Source of the DNA: Shewanella dokdonensis
GTDB taxonomy: Bacteria > Pseudomonadota > Gammaproteobacteria > Enterobacterales > Shewanellaceae
Assembly: GCF_018394335.1 (NCBI RefSeq)
Contig: NZ_CP074572.1
Location: 434,001-498,000 of the forward strand
Length of the DNA stretch: 64,000 bases
Direction of reading: 5' to 3'
Both the position numbers and the translations under genes were made by a program. Under the pieces are notes generated by a model. The model saw only the letters and a program-made list of their open reading frames with translations, was not told the origin of the DNA and made no database searches. Of the stretch, positions 41,340 through 53,261 are shown in pieces; the stretch's first letter is position 1; every line of letters begins with the position of its first letter.

Positions 41340-43202
41340 ATGATCCAGAAGCTGTTCAATCTCTTTGAAGGCTGGACTAATCCGTTACCAGATATAGATC
41401 CGCCACAACCTCCGAAAGGACTACTGGCATTTTGCCGTCACTACACCCGCGGTTTTGAAAAACCACTCATCATCATGTCATTACTGACGGCATCGCTGGC
41501 GGTATTAGAAGTCTCACTGTTTGGCTTTATGGGGCAATTAGTCGACTGGTTAGTAACCAAAGACCCCGCTACCTTGCTGGAACAAGAAGGCGGTAAGTTA
41601 CTGGGCATGACACTGATGGTGTTGGTGCTGATCCCGCTGCTAACGCTGGCTCATGCACTGATTGTATATCAGAGCCTGCTAGGTAATTATCCTATGTCGG
41701 TGCGCTGGCTAGCACACAAATACCTGCTTAAACAAAGTGTGGCTTTTTACCAAAATGATTTTGCCGGGCGAATTGCCACCAAGGTGATGCAAACATCCCT
41801 GGCGATCCGTGAAACCGTGATGAAACTGCTGGATGTACTGGTCTACATTCTGGTGTATTTCACTTCTATGGTGGTGATGATGGCACGCGCTGACTGGCGC
41901 TTGATGTTACCCATGATGATGTGGCTGGTATGTTACGTCTGTCTGCAATGGTATTTTGTGCCGCGCTTGAAACGCGTGGCCAGTGAACAGGCTGATGCCC
42001 GCTCCACCATGACCGGCCGGATCGTAGATAGCTACACCAATATCACCACGGTAAAACTCTTTGCCCATACCCATCAGGAAGCAGACTATGCCCGCAATAG
42101 CATGACAGGCTTTTTGCATACGGTTTATCAGCAGATGCGCCTAGTCACTGGCATCAATGTCAGTGTGCAGATACTGAACTATCTGCTGGCATTTGCCGTT
42201 GCCGCCCTGTCTATCTGGTTGTGGATGGGCAGCGCCATCACAGTAGGCGCCATTGCCATTGCCGTCAGTCTGGCGCTTCGGCTCAATGGCATGTCACAGT
42301 GGATCATGTGGGAAGTCAGCGCGCTGTTTGAAAACATAGGTACTGTCACGGACGGTATGCATACGCTATCGCAGCCCGCCAAGATTACCGATGCACCGGC
42401 AGCACAACCCATACAGGTTGCGAAAGGGGCTATCGACTTCAACCATGTCAATTTCCATTACGGCGAACAAAACGGGGTACTGAATAATCTGGATCTGCAT
42501 ATCAAACCCGGCGAAAAAATTGGTTTGGTCGGCCGTTCCGGTGCGGGTAAGTCAACGATGGTCAACCTGTTGATGCGTTTTTATGATGTCGAAGACGGTA
42601 GCATCTGTATTGATGGGCAGAATATCCGCGAGATCACACAGGATTCATTGCGCTCTAACATCGGGATGGTGACCCAGGATACTTCACTGCTGCACCGCTC
42701 CATTCGGGAAAATATTCTCTATGGTAGGCCCGATGCCACAGAAGTAGAAATGCTACAGGCCATTGAAAAAGCACAGGCAAAAGAATTTATTGCAACCCTG
42801 ACAGATCCTAAAGGGAATAGTGGCCTGGACGCCCAAGTGGGAGAACGCGGCGTTAAGCTCTCTGGTGGGCAGCGCCAGCGTATTGCCATCGCGCGAGTGC
42901 TGTTAAAAGATGCACCAATCCTGATTTTGGATGAAGCTACTTCTGCACTGGACTCTGAAGTTGAAGCGGCTATCCAAGAAAGTCTCTATCAACTGATGGA
43001 AGGCAAAACCGTTATTGCCATCGCCCACCGGCTATCCACCATAGCCGCGATGGATCGGTTGATAGTGTTAGATCAAGGACGAGTGGTTGAACAGGGAACC
43101 CACCAGCAACTGCTGCAACACAACGGCATTTATGCACACTTGTGGGCTCATCAGACCGGGGATTCCTTGGCGTTGACTAGGTTCAACCATCAGAACGGTT
43201 AA
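41340..43202 (+). CDS. ABC exporter, fused membrane and ATPase domains
   Basis: A 620-residue half-transporter that should work as a dimer. About residues 40-335 hold six membrane spans. The ATPase follows with Walker A GRSGAGKST (about 397-405), signature LSGGQRQRIA, Walker B ILILDEATSALD and the switch IAHRLST. Related exporters move lipids or drugs; the substrate cannot be told from the sequence. It is monocistronic and divergent from the ada-alkA gene. Confidence 0.9.
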   Translation: MIQKLFNLFEGWTNPLPDIDPPQPPKGLLAFCRHYTRGFEKPLIIMSLLTASLAVLEVSLFGFMGQLVDWLVTKDPATLLEQEGGKLLGMTLMVLVLIPLLTLAHALIVYQSLLGNYPMSVRWLAHKYLLKQSVAFYQNDFAGRIATKVMQTSLAIRETVMKLLDVLVYILVYFTSMVVMMARADWRLMLPMMMWLVCYVCLQWYFVPRLKRVASEQADARSTMTGRIVDSYTNITTVKLFAHTHQEADYARNSMTGFLHTVYQQMRLVTGINVSVQILNYLLAFAVAALSIWLWMGSAITVGAIAIAVSLALRLNGMSQWIMWEVSALFENIGTVTDGMHTLSQPAKITDAPAAQPIQVAKGAIDFNHVNFHYGEQNGVLNNLDLHIKPGEKIGLVGRSGAGKSTMVNLLMRFYDVEDGSICIDGQNIREITQDSLRSNIGMVTQDTSLLHRSIRENILYGRPDATEVEMLQAIEKAQAKEFIATLTDPKGNSGLDAQVGERGVKLSGGQRQRIAIARVLLKDAPILILDEATSALDSEVEAAIQESLYQLMEGKTVIAIAHRLSTIAAMDRLIVLDQGRVVEQGTHQQLLQHNGIYAHLWAHQTGDSLALTRFNHQNG

Positions 43203-43530
43203 GCCTTCAGACTTATCATGACCTATGTTGGCGCGATAGCGTCTGCGCCAACAAAAGAGCGCCCCAACAACCGCAAGGTCTGGGCGCGCTCCACTCACCA
43301 CTCGCCAGAAAAGATAATATTGCAGTAGCCGCTAATATCGTTCGCCGCCAATGCCCCATAACACGCCACGAGTTGTCTGAAAGATACCGTGCATAGCGAA
43401 ATCGTTATCCCGGCAAAGACGGCTAACGGATAGACACCAAAATTTTACTAAAAATCTGCACTTACACCGTTGAAATTTTGCGCCTTTGCTACACTTTTCT
43501 CATCACAATTCTGTTGAGAGAAAAGGCATC
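43203..43530. other. Intergenic region before the chemoreceptor gene
   Basis: No gene is seen. It contains an 8-bp inverted repeat GTTGGCGC/GCGCCAAC (43227-43252) without a T tract, which could be the end of the ABC transporter transcript. AAAAGGC precedes the chemoreceptor start. Confidence 0.5.
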
Positions 43531-45159
43531 ATGAACTGGCGTAAAATGAAAATTGCTTGGCGTGCTGGTGTAAGTTTCGGTTTGATTGCAATCATTATGA
43601 TCTTGATGGCAGTTTTTTCTGTGCAGCAGATGAATCAGCTCAATAACGCGTCCACCGAAATCAACAAAAACTGGCTACCGAGTGTACGTCAGAATTCGGC
43701 TTTACTATATCTCACCCAAAAATTGCGAGTCGCAGAATTTACCCATGTACAGCAGTCCCGAGAAGAAGATATGCGTGCGACTGAGCAACAATTTGTGGTG
43801 ATCATGCAGGATATCGAAAACTCTGAAAAACAATATCAACATCTTATCGATCCCAACTCTGCAGAAGAAAAACAACTATTTGAGCGTTATTCCCAAACAA
43901 AACAACATTATCTAGCACAACATGATGAATTTTTAGTCATCTCCAAGCAAAACCTGACACAGCAGGCCTTTTCTAAATTAATGGACATGGAGCCCACCGC
44001 CAAAGAACTTGAACAAGCGTTGCAGGCGATGATTGAGTTCAACAACAAAGGGGCGGCCAACGCCAGTGATGCTGGCGATATGCGTTACGAGTTTGCCATG
44101 ACCGCCATAGGCATTGTGTTGTTGCTCAGTTTTGCCGTCATGGGCGTTATCAGTGTGATATTTACTCGCAGCATTGTGCGGCCACTGGCCGAAGCTGTTG
44201 CCAGTGCAGAAGCTGTAGCGGATGGCAATCTTAATCATGTCATCAACGATGAAGGTTCCGATGAACCCGCGGCGGTGATGCGCGCCATGCAAAATATGCA
44301 GCGGCAGTTGCGAGATACCATTAGCCAAATATCTACCGCATCAACCGCGCTTTCCAATGCAGCGTTATTGTTGAATCAACAAACAGATGCCAATCGACAA
44401 GAACTTAATATCCAAAATGGTGAAATTCAATCCGCTGCGACCGCAGTAACGGAAATGACCAGTGCAGTAGAAGAGGTTGCCCTCAATGCACAGTCCACCT
44501 CAGATGCGACAGAGAAAGCAGAATCGTCGGTGCAAGATGGTTTCGCCCAAGTTGCACAAACCACCGAGCAGATAGTCGCGGTGGGTAAAGAGATCACCCG
44601 TTCAAATCAACTTTCCAGCGATTTAGCCCGTAGAGTTGATGATATCAGTAAGGTGCTGGATGTTATTCGCGCGATTGCGGAGCAAACTAACTTGCTGGCC
44701 TTAAATGCTGCGATTGAAGCTGCACGGGCAGGCGATCAAGGCCGTGGTTTTGCCGTGGTAGCTGATGAGGTGCGCACACTGGCACTGCGGACACAAAATT
44801 CCACCGAAGAGATTGAGTCGACCATCAGATTAGTGCAGCAAGAGTCTCGCCAGGCGGCGGACGCCATGCAAAAAAGCCATCAGCAGGCGCAGGCAATGGA
44901 GGAGAACGCACGGGCAACACGTCAGAGTATTGAGATAATCGCCTCGCAGATTAAAGATATCAGTCAACGCACCCTATTAATCGCTAGCGCCGCAGAAGAA
45001 CAGGTAGCGGTCGCCAGAGAAGTAGACCAAAACCTAAATAATATTCAAAGTGCCTCGTCCACGATTACCGATGGGGCCAATCAAACCGCAACCGCCAGTA
45101 CAGAATTACAGCAACTGGCGCAACGACTGAAAGATTTAGTCAGTCGTTTTCAGTTCTAA
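43531..45159 (+). CDS. Methyl-accepting chemotaxis protein
   Basis: A 542-residue receptor: membrane helix about 14-34 ([18 protein letters not shown]), a periplasmic four-helix-bundle sensor to about 185, second helix about 195-215 ([19 protein letters not shown]), a HAMP domain, then the signalling hairpin with [20 protein letters not shown] at its tip. The ligand is unknown. I chose the ATG at 43531 with AAGG five bases upstream. Confidence 0.93.
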   Translation: MNWRKMKIAWRAGVSFGLIAIIMILMAVFSVQQMNQLNNASTEINKNWLPSVRQNSALLYLTQKLRVAEFTHVQQSREEDMRATEQQFVVIMQDIENSEKQYQHLIDPNSAEEKQLFERYSQTKQHYLAQHDEFLVISKQNLTQQAFSKLMDMEPTAKELEQALQAMIEFNNKGAANASDAGDMRYEFAMTAIGIVLLLSFAVMGVISVIFTRSIVRPLAEAVASAEAVADGNLNHVINDEGSDEPAAVMRAMQNMQRQLRDTISQISTASTALSNAALLLNQQTDANRQELNIQNGEIQSAATAVTEMTSAVEEVALNAQSTSDATEKAESSVQDGFAQVAQTTEQIVAVGKEITRSNQLSSDLARRVDDISKVLDVIRAIAEQTNLLALNAAIEAARAGDQGRGFAVVADEVRTLALRTQNSTEEIESTIRLVQQESRQAADAMQKSHQQAQAMEENARATRQSIEIIASQIKDISQRTLLIASAAEEQVAVAREVDQNLNNIQSASSTITDGANQTATASTELQQLAQRLKDLVSRFQF

Positions 45160-45241
45160 CCAATATTAACTGACCCTAAGGACATGATGTGGCGAGGATG
45201 AGTTAGCTTGGACTCAACATGTTGCAACGCCATGCAGCGAG

Positions 45242-45282
45242 CTCAAGGATGCCACGCATAATGGCGAAGCAGCATTCTTGAG
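45242..45282. repeat. Imperfect inverted repeat after the chemoreceptor gene
   Basis: CTCAAGGATGC (45242-45252) and GCATTCTTGAG (45272-45282) pair at 10 of 11 positions, with a second short stem GCCA/TGGC inside. No gene is visible between 45160 and 45368. It could be a transcript end or a small repeat element. Confidence 0.4.
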
Positions 45283-45337
45283 GCTTTGGCGCCAACGCTT
45301 AAAACAGATAAAACGCTATCTAGAAATGATAGGCACA

Positions 45338-45362
45338 AAAAAACCGCCACTAGGCGGTTTTA
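45338..45362 (-). terminator. Terminator of the tRNA operon
   Basis: AAAACCGCC/GGCGGTTTT with a short ACTA loop, flanked by an A run, lies directly past the last tRNA in the minus direction. Confidence 0.85.
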
Positions 45363-45368
45363 ATTAAG

Positions 45369-45444
<76 letters not shown>

Positions 45445-45472
45445 AAATTCATATTCCCGATGGAAGTGAATT

Positions 45473-45548
45473 TGGCATCCCCTAGGGGATTCGAACCCCT
45501 GTTACCGCCGTGAAAGGGCGGTGTCCTAGGCCTCTAGACGAAGGGGAC
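45473..45548 (-). tRNA. tRNA-Glu (TTC), copy 1
   Basis: A 76-base gene with encoded CCA. Minus strand starts GTCCCCTTCGTCTAGAGG; the anticodon loop in CCGCCCTTTCACGGCGG gives TTC. The acceptor ends GGGGATG-CCA, so the first pair is G-T rather than G-C; all five Glu copies share this. Confidence 0.95.
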
Positions 45549-45609
45549 CTTGGAAAGTGTTTCTCTCCGCTACCGGAGCAGTTCATGCGACTGGCACAAA
45601 CTGAATATT

Positions 45610-45685
<76 letters not shown>

Positions 45686-45711
45686 GAAATTCGTATTCCG
45701 AATATCGGAAT

Positions 45712-45787
45712 TGGCATCCCCTAGGGGATTCGAACCCCTGTTACCGCCGTGAAAGGGCGGTGTCCTAGGCCTCTAGACGAAGGGGAC
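45712..45787 (-). tRNA. tRNA-Glu (TTC), copy 2
   Basis: Same sequence as copy 1, anticodon TTC, encoded CCA. It is the first of four Glu copies spaced 162-163 bases apart. Confidence 0.95.
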
Positions 45788-45873
45788 CCTGGCTGAAACT
45801 TTACTCTGTTTCCTGAGGCGGTTAAACCTGCTGACTTTTTTATTCCACCAATATAAGGCTGTATCGGTGAAAT

Positions 45874-45949
45874 TGGCATCCCCTAGGGGATTCGAACCCC
45901 TGTTACCGCCGTGAAAGGGCGGTGTCCTAGGCCTCTAGACGAAGGGGAC
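45874..45949 (-). tRNA. tRNA-Glu (TTC), copy 3
   Basis: Same 76-base sequence as the other Glu copies, anticodon TTC, encoded CCA. Confidence 0.95.
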
Positions 45950-46036
45950 CCTGGACTGAAACTTTACTCTGTTTCCTGAGGCGGTTATACCTGCTGACTT
46001 TTTCACTCCACCAATATAAGGCTGTATCGGTGAAAT

Positions 46037-46112
46037 TGGCATCCCCTAGGGGATTCGAACCCCTGTTACCGCCGTGAAAGGGCGGTGTCCTAGGCCTCTA
46101 GACGAAGGGGAC
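46037..46112 (-). tRNA. tRNA-Glu (TTC), copy 4
   Basis: Same 76-base sequence as the other Glu copies, anticodon TTC, encoded CCA. Confidence 0.95.
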
Positions 46113-46199
46113 CCTGGACTGAAACTTTACTCTGTTTCCTGAGGCGGTTATACCTGCTGACTTTTTCACTCCACCAATATAAGGCTGTATCGGTGAAAT

Positions 46200-46275
46200 T
46201 GGCATCCCCTAGGGGATTCGAACCCCTGTTACCGCCGTGAAAGGGCGGTGTCCTAGGCCTCTAGACGAAGGGGAC
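46200..46275 (-). tRNA. tRNA-Glu (TTC), copy 5
   Basis: Same 76-base sequence as the other Glu copies, anticodon TTC, encoded CCA. Confidence 0.95.
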
Positions 46276-46290
46276 CCTGGACCAAGAAAT

Positions 46291-46366
<76 letters not shown>

Positions 46367-46466
46367 GAATCTCTTGAACATTTGAGCATGCTACAGCGGA
46401 CTGTCACCCATGTCTCAAGTGCGAGGCGCATTCTATGCAGCACACCCAAATGTGTCAACGCATTTT

Positions 46467-47875
46467 TTAGGAATTTAATCTGGCTGCTACAAATTCAACC
46501 GCTTTGGAGATTCTTTGCTCGCAACGGACTTTTCCGATAAGAAACAGCGTAATATCTAACGATGGTGATTGGCCAACACCGGTGACGGCAACCCGCAGTG
46601 GCATACCCACTTTGCCCATACCCACTTCCAGTTCGGCAGCAGTTTCTTCTATCGCCTGATGCACCGCTTCTTGGGTCCATTCAGGTAATGCGGCCAGCTT
46701 CTGCTGAACCAGTTTCAGGGGTTCCATTGCCACACCACGCAGGTGCTTTTTAGCTGCGGTTTCTTCAAACTCAGCAAAATCTTCATAGAAGTAACGGCTA
46801 TGTTCAGCCATCTCTTTTAATGTTTTGCTGCGTTCCGCCAACGCGGTCACCACCGCCGACAATGCTGGGCCATTGCTGGTATCAATCTGCTGATCCTGCA
46901 TATGCCATTGCAGATAGCCTGCAACATATTCAGGATCCAGCGTTTTGATGTAATGCTGGTTCAGCCACTGCAATTTTTCGGTATTAAAGGCAGAGGCTGA
47001 CTTGTTGATGTCATCCAGTTTGAAGTACTGCACCATTTCGTCGAGAGAAAAATCTCCTGATCACCATGGGACCAACCTAAACGCACCAGATAGTTCAGCA
47101 GTGCTTCTGGCAGATAGCCATCGTCACGATACTGCATCACGCTAACCGCGCCATGGCGTTTTGACAGTTTGGCACCATCGTCACCGAGGATCATGGCCAC
47201 ATGGGCGTATTCGGGAATAGGTGCACCCAGCGCTTTTAGAATATTGATCTGTTTCGGGGTGTTGTTGATATGGTCTTCACCACGGATAACGCAGGTGATC
47301 CCCATATCCCAGTCATCCACCACCACACAGAAGTTATAAGTCGGCGTACCATCGCTACGCGCGATGATCAGGTCATCCAACTCTTCATTAGCAATTTCAA
47401 TACGACCACGCACGTGGTCATCAAATACTACGCTGCCTTCCTGAGGCATTTTAAAGCGGATTACGTAAGGCTCATCGGTGTCACGTGGTGCGGCATCACG
47501 ACAGCAGCCATCATATTTCTGACGTTCACCTCTAGCGGCCTGCCCTTCACGTAGCGTTTCCAAACGCTCTTTGGAGCAGTAACACTTATAGGCTTTACCC
47601 TCTTCCAGCAGTTTTGCAATCACTTCATTGTAGCGGTCAAAACGCTTGGTCTGGTAATAAGGGCCTTCGTCCCAATTCAGGCCAAGCCATTCCATACCTT
47701 CAAGAATGGCATCCACTGCTGCCTGGGTTGAACGCTCCAGATCCGTATCCTCAATACGCAGTACAAACTCACCTTTATTGGCCCGAGCATGAAGCCAGGA
47801 ATAAAGGGCTGTACGGGCACCGCCCACATGTAAATAGCCGGTTGGGCTGGGAGCAAAACGCGTCTTGATGGTCAT
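46467..47875 (-). CDS. gltX: Glutamyl-tRNA synthetase (one frameshift)
   Basis: Charges tRNA-Glu. It has the class I motif [19 protein letters not shown], a CYC...C zinc set in the middle (KCYCSKERL) and the KMSKS-like [12 protein letters not shown]. The frame breaks at an A5 run (47048-47052, plus strand). One more base restores [20 protein letters not shown] and 469 residues. It lies upstream of five tRNA-Glu genes on the same strand orientation. Confidence 0.97.
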
Positions 47876-48041
47876 AATCGAACACAAACCTTATTGAGTA
47901 AGGAGCCTGTTCACAGGCGAGTGAAAAAAGAGCGCTTATTCTAGCAGTCATGGATATCAAGGGGAAAGAGTAAAGCGTCACCTTACACAATCGCTGCCGT
48001 TCCTGTCTTCGCTCACGTCAATAGGCGGAAATCCACCCATT

Positions 48042-48057
48042 TCACAATTAATTGTGA
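48042..48057 (+). promoter_or_regulatory. Perfect 16-bp palindrome, possible DctD enhancer site
   Basis: TCACAATTAATTGTGA is fully palindromic and lies about 125 bases upstream of the expected start of the dctP transcript. That is the usual distance for a sigma-54 activator. Assignment to DctD is inference. Confidence 0.45.
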
Positions 48058-48085
48058 GCCATTTCTCACACACTCAACATTTACA

Positions 48086-48101
48086 TGTGACGCACATCAA
48101 A
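48086..48101 (+). promoter_or_regulatory. Candidate CRP site upstream of dctP
   Basis: TGTGACGCACATCAAA matches TGTGA-N6-TCACA with one mismatch. It lies about 80 bases upstream of the predicted transcript start and would fit catabolite control of dicarboxylate uptake. Confidence 0.4.
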
Positions 48102-48146
48102 CAATCTACACTTGAATAACCAATAGGTTACGGAAAAGTAAACAAA

Positions 48147-48162
48147 TTGGCGCACAACTTGC
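48147..48162 (+). promoter_or_regulatory. Sigma-54 promoter for dctPQM
   Basis: TTGGCGCACAACTTGC has the invariant GG and GC doublets of the -24/-12 promoter with exactly ten bases between them, and the TGGC...TTGC frame of the consensus. The operon encodes a sigma-54 activator (DctD), which supports the call. Confidence 0.82.
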
Positions 48163-48249
48163 CTTTAGTCAGGGCAACCATTGGGAAATAAAGCTGTTTT
48201 CCCGGGTCCAGATACGAATTTATGGGGCTCGTATCTGCAAAACTTATAA

Positions 48250-49296
<1,047 letters not shown>

Positions 49297-49343
49297 AGTT
49301 GTCCGGGGCAGTTGCTGCCCCCATTTTCCACTGGGGACGGATT

Positions 49344-50000
49344 ATGTTATCGCGAATTTTTGCCTACTTCGAAGAGGGCTTTCTTAACGTATTAATTTCT
49401 GCCATGACCATTTTGGTTTTTGTGGAGGTTATCGCCCGCTTCTTCTTTAATGTTGGTTTTCTGTGGATGCAGGAGCTAACACTCACAATTGCAGGTTGGT
49501 TTGTACTGTTTGGCATGTCATACGGTGTCAAAGTTGGTGCTCACATTGGGGTTGACGCCTTTGTTAAAAACCTGCCCCGTAAGGCGCGTAAATATGCGGC
49601 GCTGTTGGCCGTGGTCATCTGTCTGGTGTATTGCAGCCTGTTTCTGATTGGTAGTTGGGACTATCTGAAGCAGATGTATACCACCGGGGTGCCCATGGAA
49701 GATATCAGTTTGCCTCATTCCTGGGTAGCCAACCTCGATGCGGATAAAGTCTGGGATACCTGGCGTATCGATGTGGAAGATCCGCGGGTGCCGCTATGGA
49801 TGTCGCAAAGCATTCTGTTGTTTGGTTTTTCCATGCTGACCTGGCGTTTTATTGAACTGTTTATTGCGATTGTCCGCAACCAGTCCTTAGGTTTCAGCTT
49901 CCATGACGAAGCCAAGGAAAGTATGCAGTTGGCTGATGATACAGCTGACAAGGGTAATCCCACTGACCATAGCCATTCTGATCCGCAGGTGAAACCATGA
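49344..50000 (+). CDS. dctQ: TRAP transporter small permease DctQ
   Basis: A four-helix membrane subunit of 218 residues (VLISAMTILVFVEVIARFFF, LTIAGWFVLFGMSYGVKVGAHIGVD in part). It has a long loop between helices 3 and 4 and a His/Asp-rich C-terminal tail. I chose the ATG at 49344. It overlaps dctM by 4 bases. Confidence 0.88.
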   Translation: MLSRIFAYFEEGFLNVLISAMTILVFVEVIARFFFNVGFLWMQELTLTIAGWFVLFGMSYGVKVGAHIGVDAFVKNLPRKARKYAALLAVVICLVYCSLFLIGSWDYLKQMYTTGVPMEDISLPHSWVANLDADKVWDTWRIDVEDPRVPLWMSQSILLFGFSMLTWRFIELFIAIVRNQSLGFSFHDEAKESMQLADDTADKGNPTDHSHSDPQVKP

Positions 50001-51393
50001 CAATTGCCACGCTGTTTATTACGCTGTTTGTCTGCATGCTGCTCGGAATGCCGATTGCGATTGCGCTGGGTTTTTCCAGCATGCTGACCATCTTGTTATT
50101 TTCTAATGATTCACTGGCCTCGATTGCATTGAAACTGTACGCATCGACGTCAGAACACTACACACTGTTGGCGATCCCATTTTTATTCTGTCATCGGCAT
50201 TCTTGTCGACTGGAGGCGTTGCCAGACGCATTATCGATTTTGCCATGGACAGTGTCGGCCACATCCGTGGTGGCCTGGCAATGGCTTCGGTCATGGCTTG
50301 TATGCTATTTGCTGCGGTGTCCGGTTCATCGCCAGCAACGGTTGCGGCCATTGGTTCCATCGTGATTGTCGGTATGGTACGTGCGGGCTATCCAGAAAAA
50401 TTTGCCGCTGGCGTTATTACCACTTCCGGCACCTTAGGAATCTTAATTCCGCCGTCGATTGTGATGTTGGTATATGCTGCCGCCACCGAAGTTTCTGCCG
50501 CCAGAATGTTCATGGCCGGGTTAATCCCAGGCTTGATGATGGGTGGCTTGTTGATGGTTGCTATTTATATCACCGCCCGCATCAAGGGACTGCCATCACA
50601 GCCCTTCCCTGGCCTTGGCAAACTGTCGATTTCCTTTGCCAAAGCGATGGGCGGCTTAATGCTGATTGTCATCGTCTTGGGCTCTATCTATGGCGGGGTT
50701 GCCAGTCCAACGGAAGCCGCGGCTGTTGCCTGTATCTATGCCTATTTGGTTGCCGTATTTGGTTATCGTGATATTGGGCCACTGAAAAACGTTGCTTGGC
50801 GCAATCCAGGAGAAGCGCTGCCCACCGCGGTTGTGCGCAACTTGTGGCATATGCTACTCGGGATCATCAAAACCCCAGGCGACAAGGAAGTGCGTACCGT
50901 GGTGCGTGATGGTGCCAAAGTGTCCATCATGTTGTTGTTTATCATTGGTAACGCCATGCTGTTTGCCCATGTCCTGACCACTGAACGCATTCCCCACCAT
51001 ATTGCTGAAGCGATTGTGGGCTGGGGCTTACCACCGTGGGGCTTCCTGATCATTGTCAACCTGCTGTTACTGGCGGCTGGTAACTTTATGGAACCCTCGG
51101 CAATCCTGTTGATTATGGCGCCTATTCTGTTCCCGATTGCAGTCAAACTGGGGATTGACCCCATTCATCTGGGGATCATCATGGTCGTCAATATGGAGAT
51201 TGGGATGCTGACGCCGCCCGTGGGACTTAACCTGTTTGTGACGTCGGGGATTACCAACCGCAGCATAGGTTGGGTGATTAAAGCCTGTCTGCCGTGGTTA
51301 TTGCTGCTACTAGGCTTTCTGCTCATTATCACCTATGTGCCGCAGGTATCGCTGGTACTGCCAGAATTTCTTGACAGCCTGCGTACGCCTTAG
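49997..51393 (+). CDS. dctM: TRAP transporter large permease DctM (one frameshift)
   Basis: The main membrane subunit, with about twelve spans and motifs SSPATVAAIGSIVIVGMVRAGY (in part), GTLGILIPPSIVMLVYAAATE and NMEIGMLTPPVGLNLFVTSG. The frame breaks at a T5 run (50180-50184). One more T restores LLAIPFFILSSAFLSTGGVA and 465 residues. Confidence 0.95.
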
Positions 51394-51415
51394 CCCTTGA
51401 AAAATCATGAGGTAT

Positions 51416-51440
51416 CGGCGAGTCTAGGCCAGACTCGCCG
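51416..51440 (+). repeat. Perfect 10-bp-stem hairpin between dctM and dctB
   Basis: CGGCGAGTCT and AGACTCGCCG pair fully around an AGGCC loop. No T tract follows, so it is more likely an RNA stability or processing element, or a weak attenuator, than a strong terminator. Confidence 0.7.
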
Positions 51441-51462
51441 TGATTTAGGGCAATGGCCAGAA

Positions 51463-53261
51463 ATGCAAACGCAATCCTCTTCGCGTAAACGTCTGCTGAT
51501 CAGCATCTTGCTGATTGGCGGGCTGTTTTTAACCTTGCGACTGACTTACTGGTACCATCTGGAACAAGGATTTTCCCGAGCATTACCGTTGGCCAGCAGG
51601 CAACTCGAAGAAGTGATTAACTTCATTGATGGCGCCTTGATCCGCTATGAAAGTATCCCCCATGTGCTGTCAACCAACCCCTGTTGGCCAAAGCCTTACG
51701 CCACAGTGGCGACCATACTGAGATCCAACACATCAACCGCTATTTTGAAGAAATTCAACATGTAACCGAAGCTTCTGATATCTATTTACTCAACAAAAAT
51801 GGTGATGCTATTGCCGCCAGTAACTGGCAGAAGCCCTACTCTTTCATCGGTCAAAATTATGCGTTTCGCCCCTATTACACCGAAGCCGTTGCCGGACGTT
51901 TAGGCAGCTACTATGCGGTCGGCACCTCCTCAGATACCCGGGGTTTTTACTTTTCCTATCCTATTCAGGAAAAAGCAGAAATCCTCGGGGTGATTGTTGT
52001 TAAAGTCGACATTGCCGATATTGAAGAACAACTCACCGGACTGGCAAAATCCGGCCAATATGAGCTGGCTATCAGCGGTGATGATCAGGTGATCTTTGTC
52101 GCCAGTATGGAAAGCTGGCGTTTAAAATCACTAATGCCACTGGATGACAGCAGCCAGCAAGCTATCTACAAGAGCCGCCGCTACGCTAACCGTATTATCA
52201 GTGCGCTAACGGTAAAACCGCCGTATTCGCCCTTTGAGCATTCTGAAAAAACACCGATTTATCAGATCCCAACCGACAGCGGTAAAGCACAATATATTGA
52301 TACCCGTAGTGAAATGACCAAAGCGGGCTGGAATGTCCATGTGATGACGCCAGTAAAACCGCTGTACACTTCGTTGCCGCCGCTGTTGATGTTATCGACC
52401 TGTCTGTATCTGTTAGCCGCACTGGGGTTATTGTTCAGCCTTGAGCGCCGCAAAAATATGCAGCGGATGCAGCAGGCACAACAACTACTGGAACAACGGG
52501 TACAAGAACGTACCCGCGAATTACAAGATGCCAATGACAAATTGCAGGAAACACAGGACGAACTAGTTCAGGCGGCCAAACTGACGGTCATAGGCAGTCT
52601 CTCTGCCAGTATCAACCATGAGATCAACCAACCGCTGGCGGCGCTGCGCAGTTATGCACAAAACACGCAAATCCTGCTGACACGCAATATGCAGGATAAA
52701 GCACAGGAGAACCTTGCCACCATTATCAGTCTGGCAGACAGACTGGCCGAAATTGTCGCGCAATTTAAAAGTTTTACCCGTAAAACCAAAGGTCAGGACA
52801 AACTTACCGATCTGCGACTAGCCGTAGAGGATGCGTTAACCATCGTCACCCCCGAGATTGAAAAGCAGCAGGTACAGTTACAGTTACGACTGCCCGATGC
52901 CCCGTTACGCTTTTTTGGTGATAAAGTACGCTTACAACAAGTGCTGGTGAACCTGATCAGTAACGCAATCACCGCCATGCAGCACTCTCCAACGCGGCAA
53001 CTCACCATTACCATTAGTGCCGGAGAACAGCTTTGCATCCAGATCCGCGATTCCGGCCCCGGAGTAAACGAAAGCCAAATGGAAAAGATTTTTGAGCCTT
53101 ATTTCACCACCTCGCAACGCCAAGGACTGGGACTCGGTCTATCGATTTCACGACGGATTGTAGAATCCATGAATGGCAGTATCAGTGTTGCCAATGCCGT
53201 GGATGGCGGTGCCGAATTCAAAATCCTGTTGCCGCTCTGTCCAGAGGAGGAAAACGTATGA
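51463..53261 (+). CDS. dctB: C4-dicarboxylate sensor kinase DctB (one frameshift)
   Basis: Membrane histidine kinase. An N-terminal helix (LLISILLIGGLFLTLRL), a periplasmic Cache-type sensor to about residue 300, a second helix (LLMLSTCLYLLAALGLLFSL), a coiled coil, HisKA (SASINHEINQPLAALRSYAQ, phosphorylated His) and HATPase (GLGLGLSISRRIVESMNG) follow. The frame breaks at a C4 run (51678-51681). One more C restores STNPLLAKALRHSGDH. I chose ATG 51463; an in-frame TTG lies at 51397. Corrected length is about 599 residues. Confidence 0.92.

Larger units (their letters stand above)
45712..46275. repeat. Tandem repeats of about 163 bp, each holding a tRNA-Glu
   Basis: Units start at 45712, 45874, 46037 and 46200, so periods are 162, 163 and 163 bases. 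The spacers (ACTTTACTCTGTTTCCTGAG, CCACCAATATAAGGCTGTAT) are almost identical between units, pointing to recent duplication with unequal crossover. Confidence 0.9.

Noticed and set aside
43227..43252. Terminator after the ABC exporter
   Set aside because: The inverted repeat GTTGGCGC/GCGCCAAC has no T tract on the plus strand; kept only as a remark in the intergenic entry.
51397..51462. TTG start of dctB at 51397
   Set aside because: It would place the intercistronic hairpin inside the gene; ATG 51463 gives the normal short cytoplasmic N-terminus. Not excluded.
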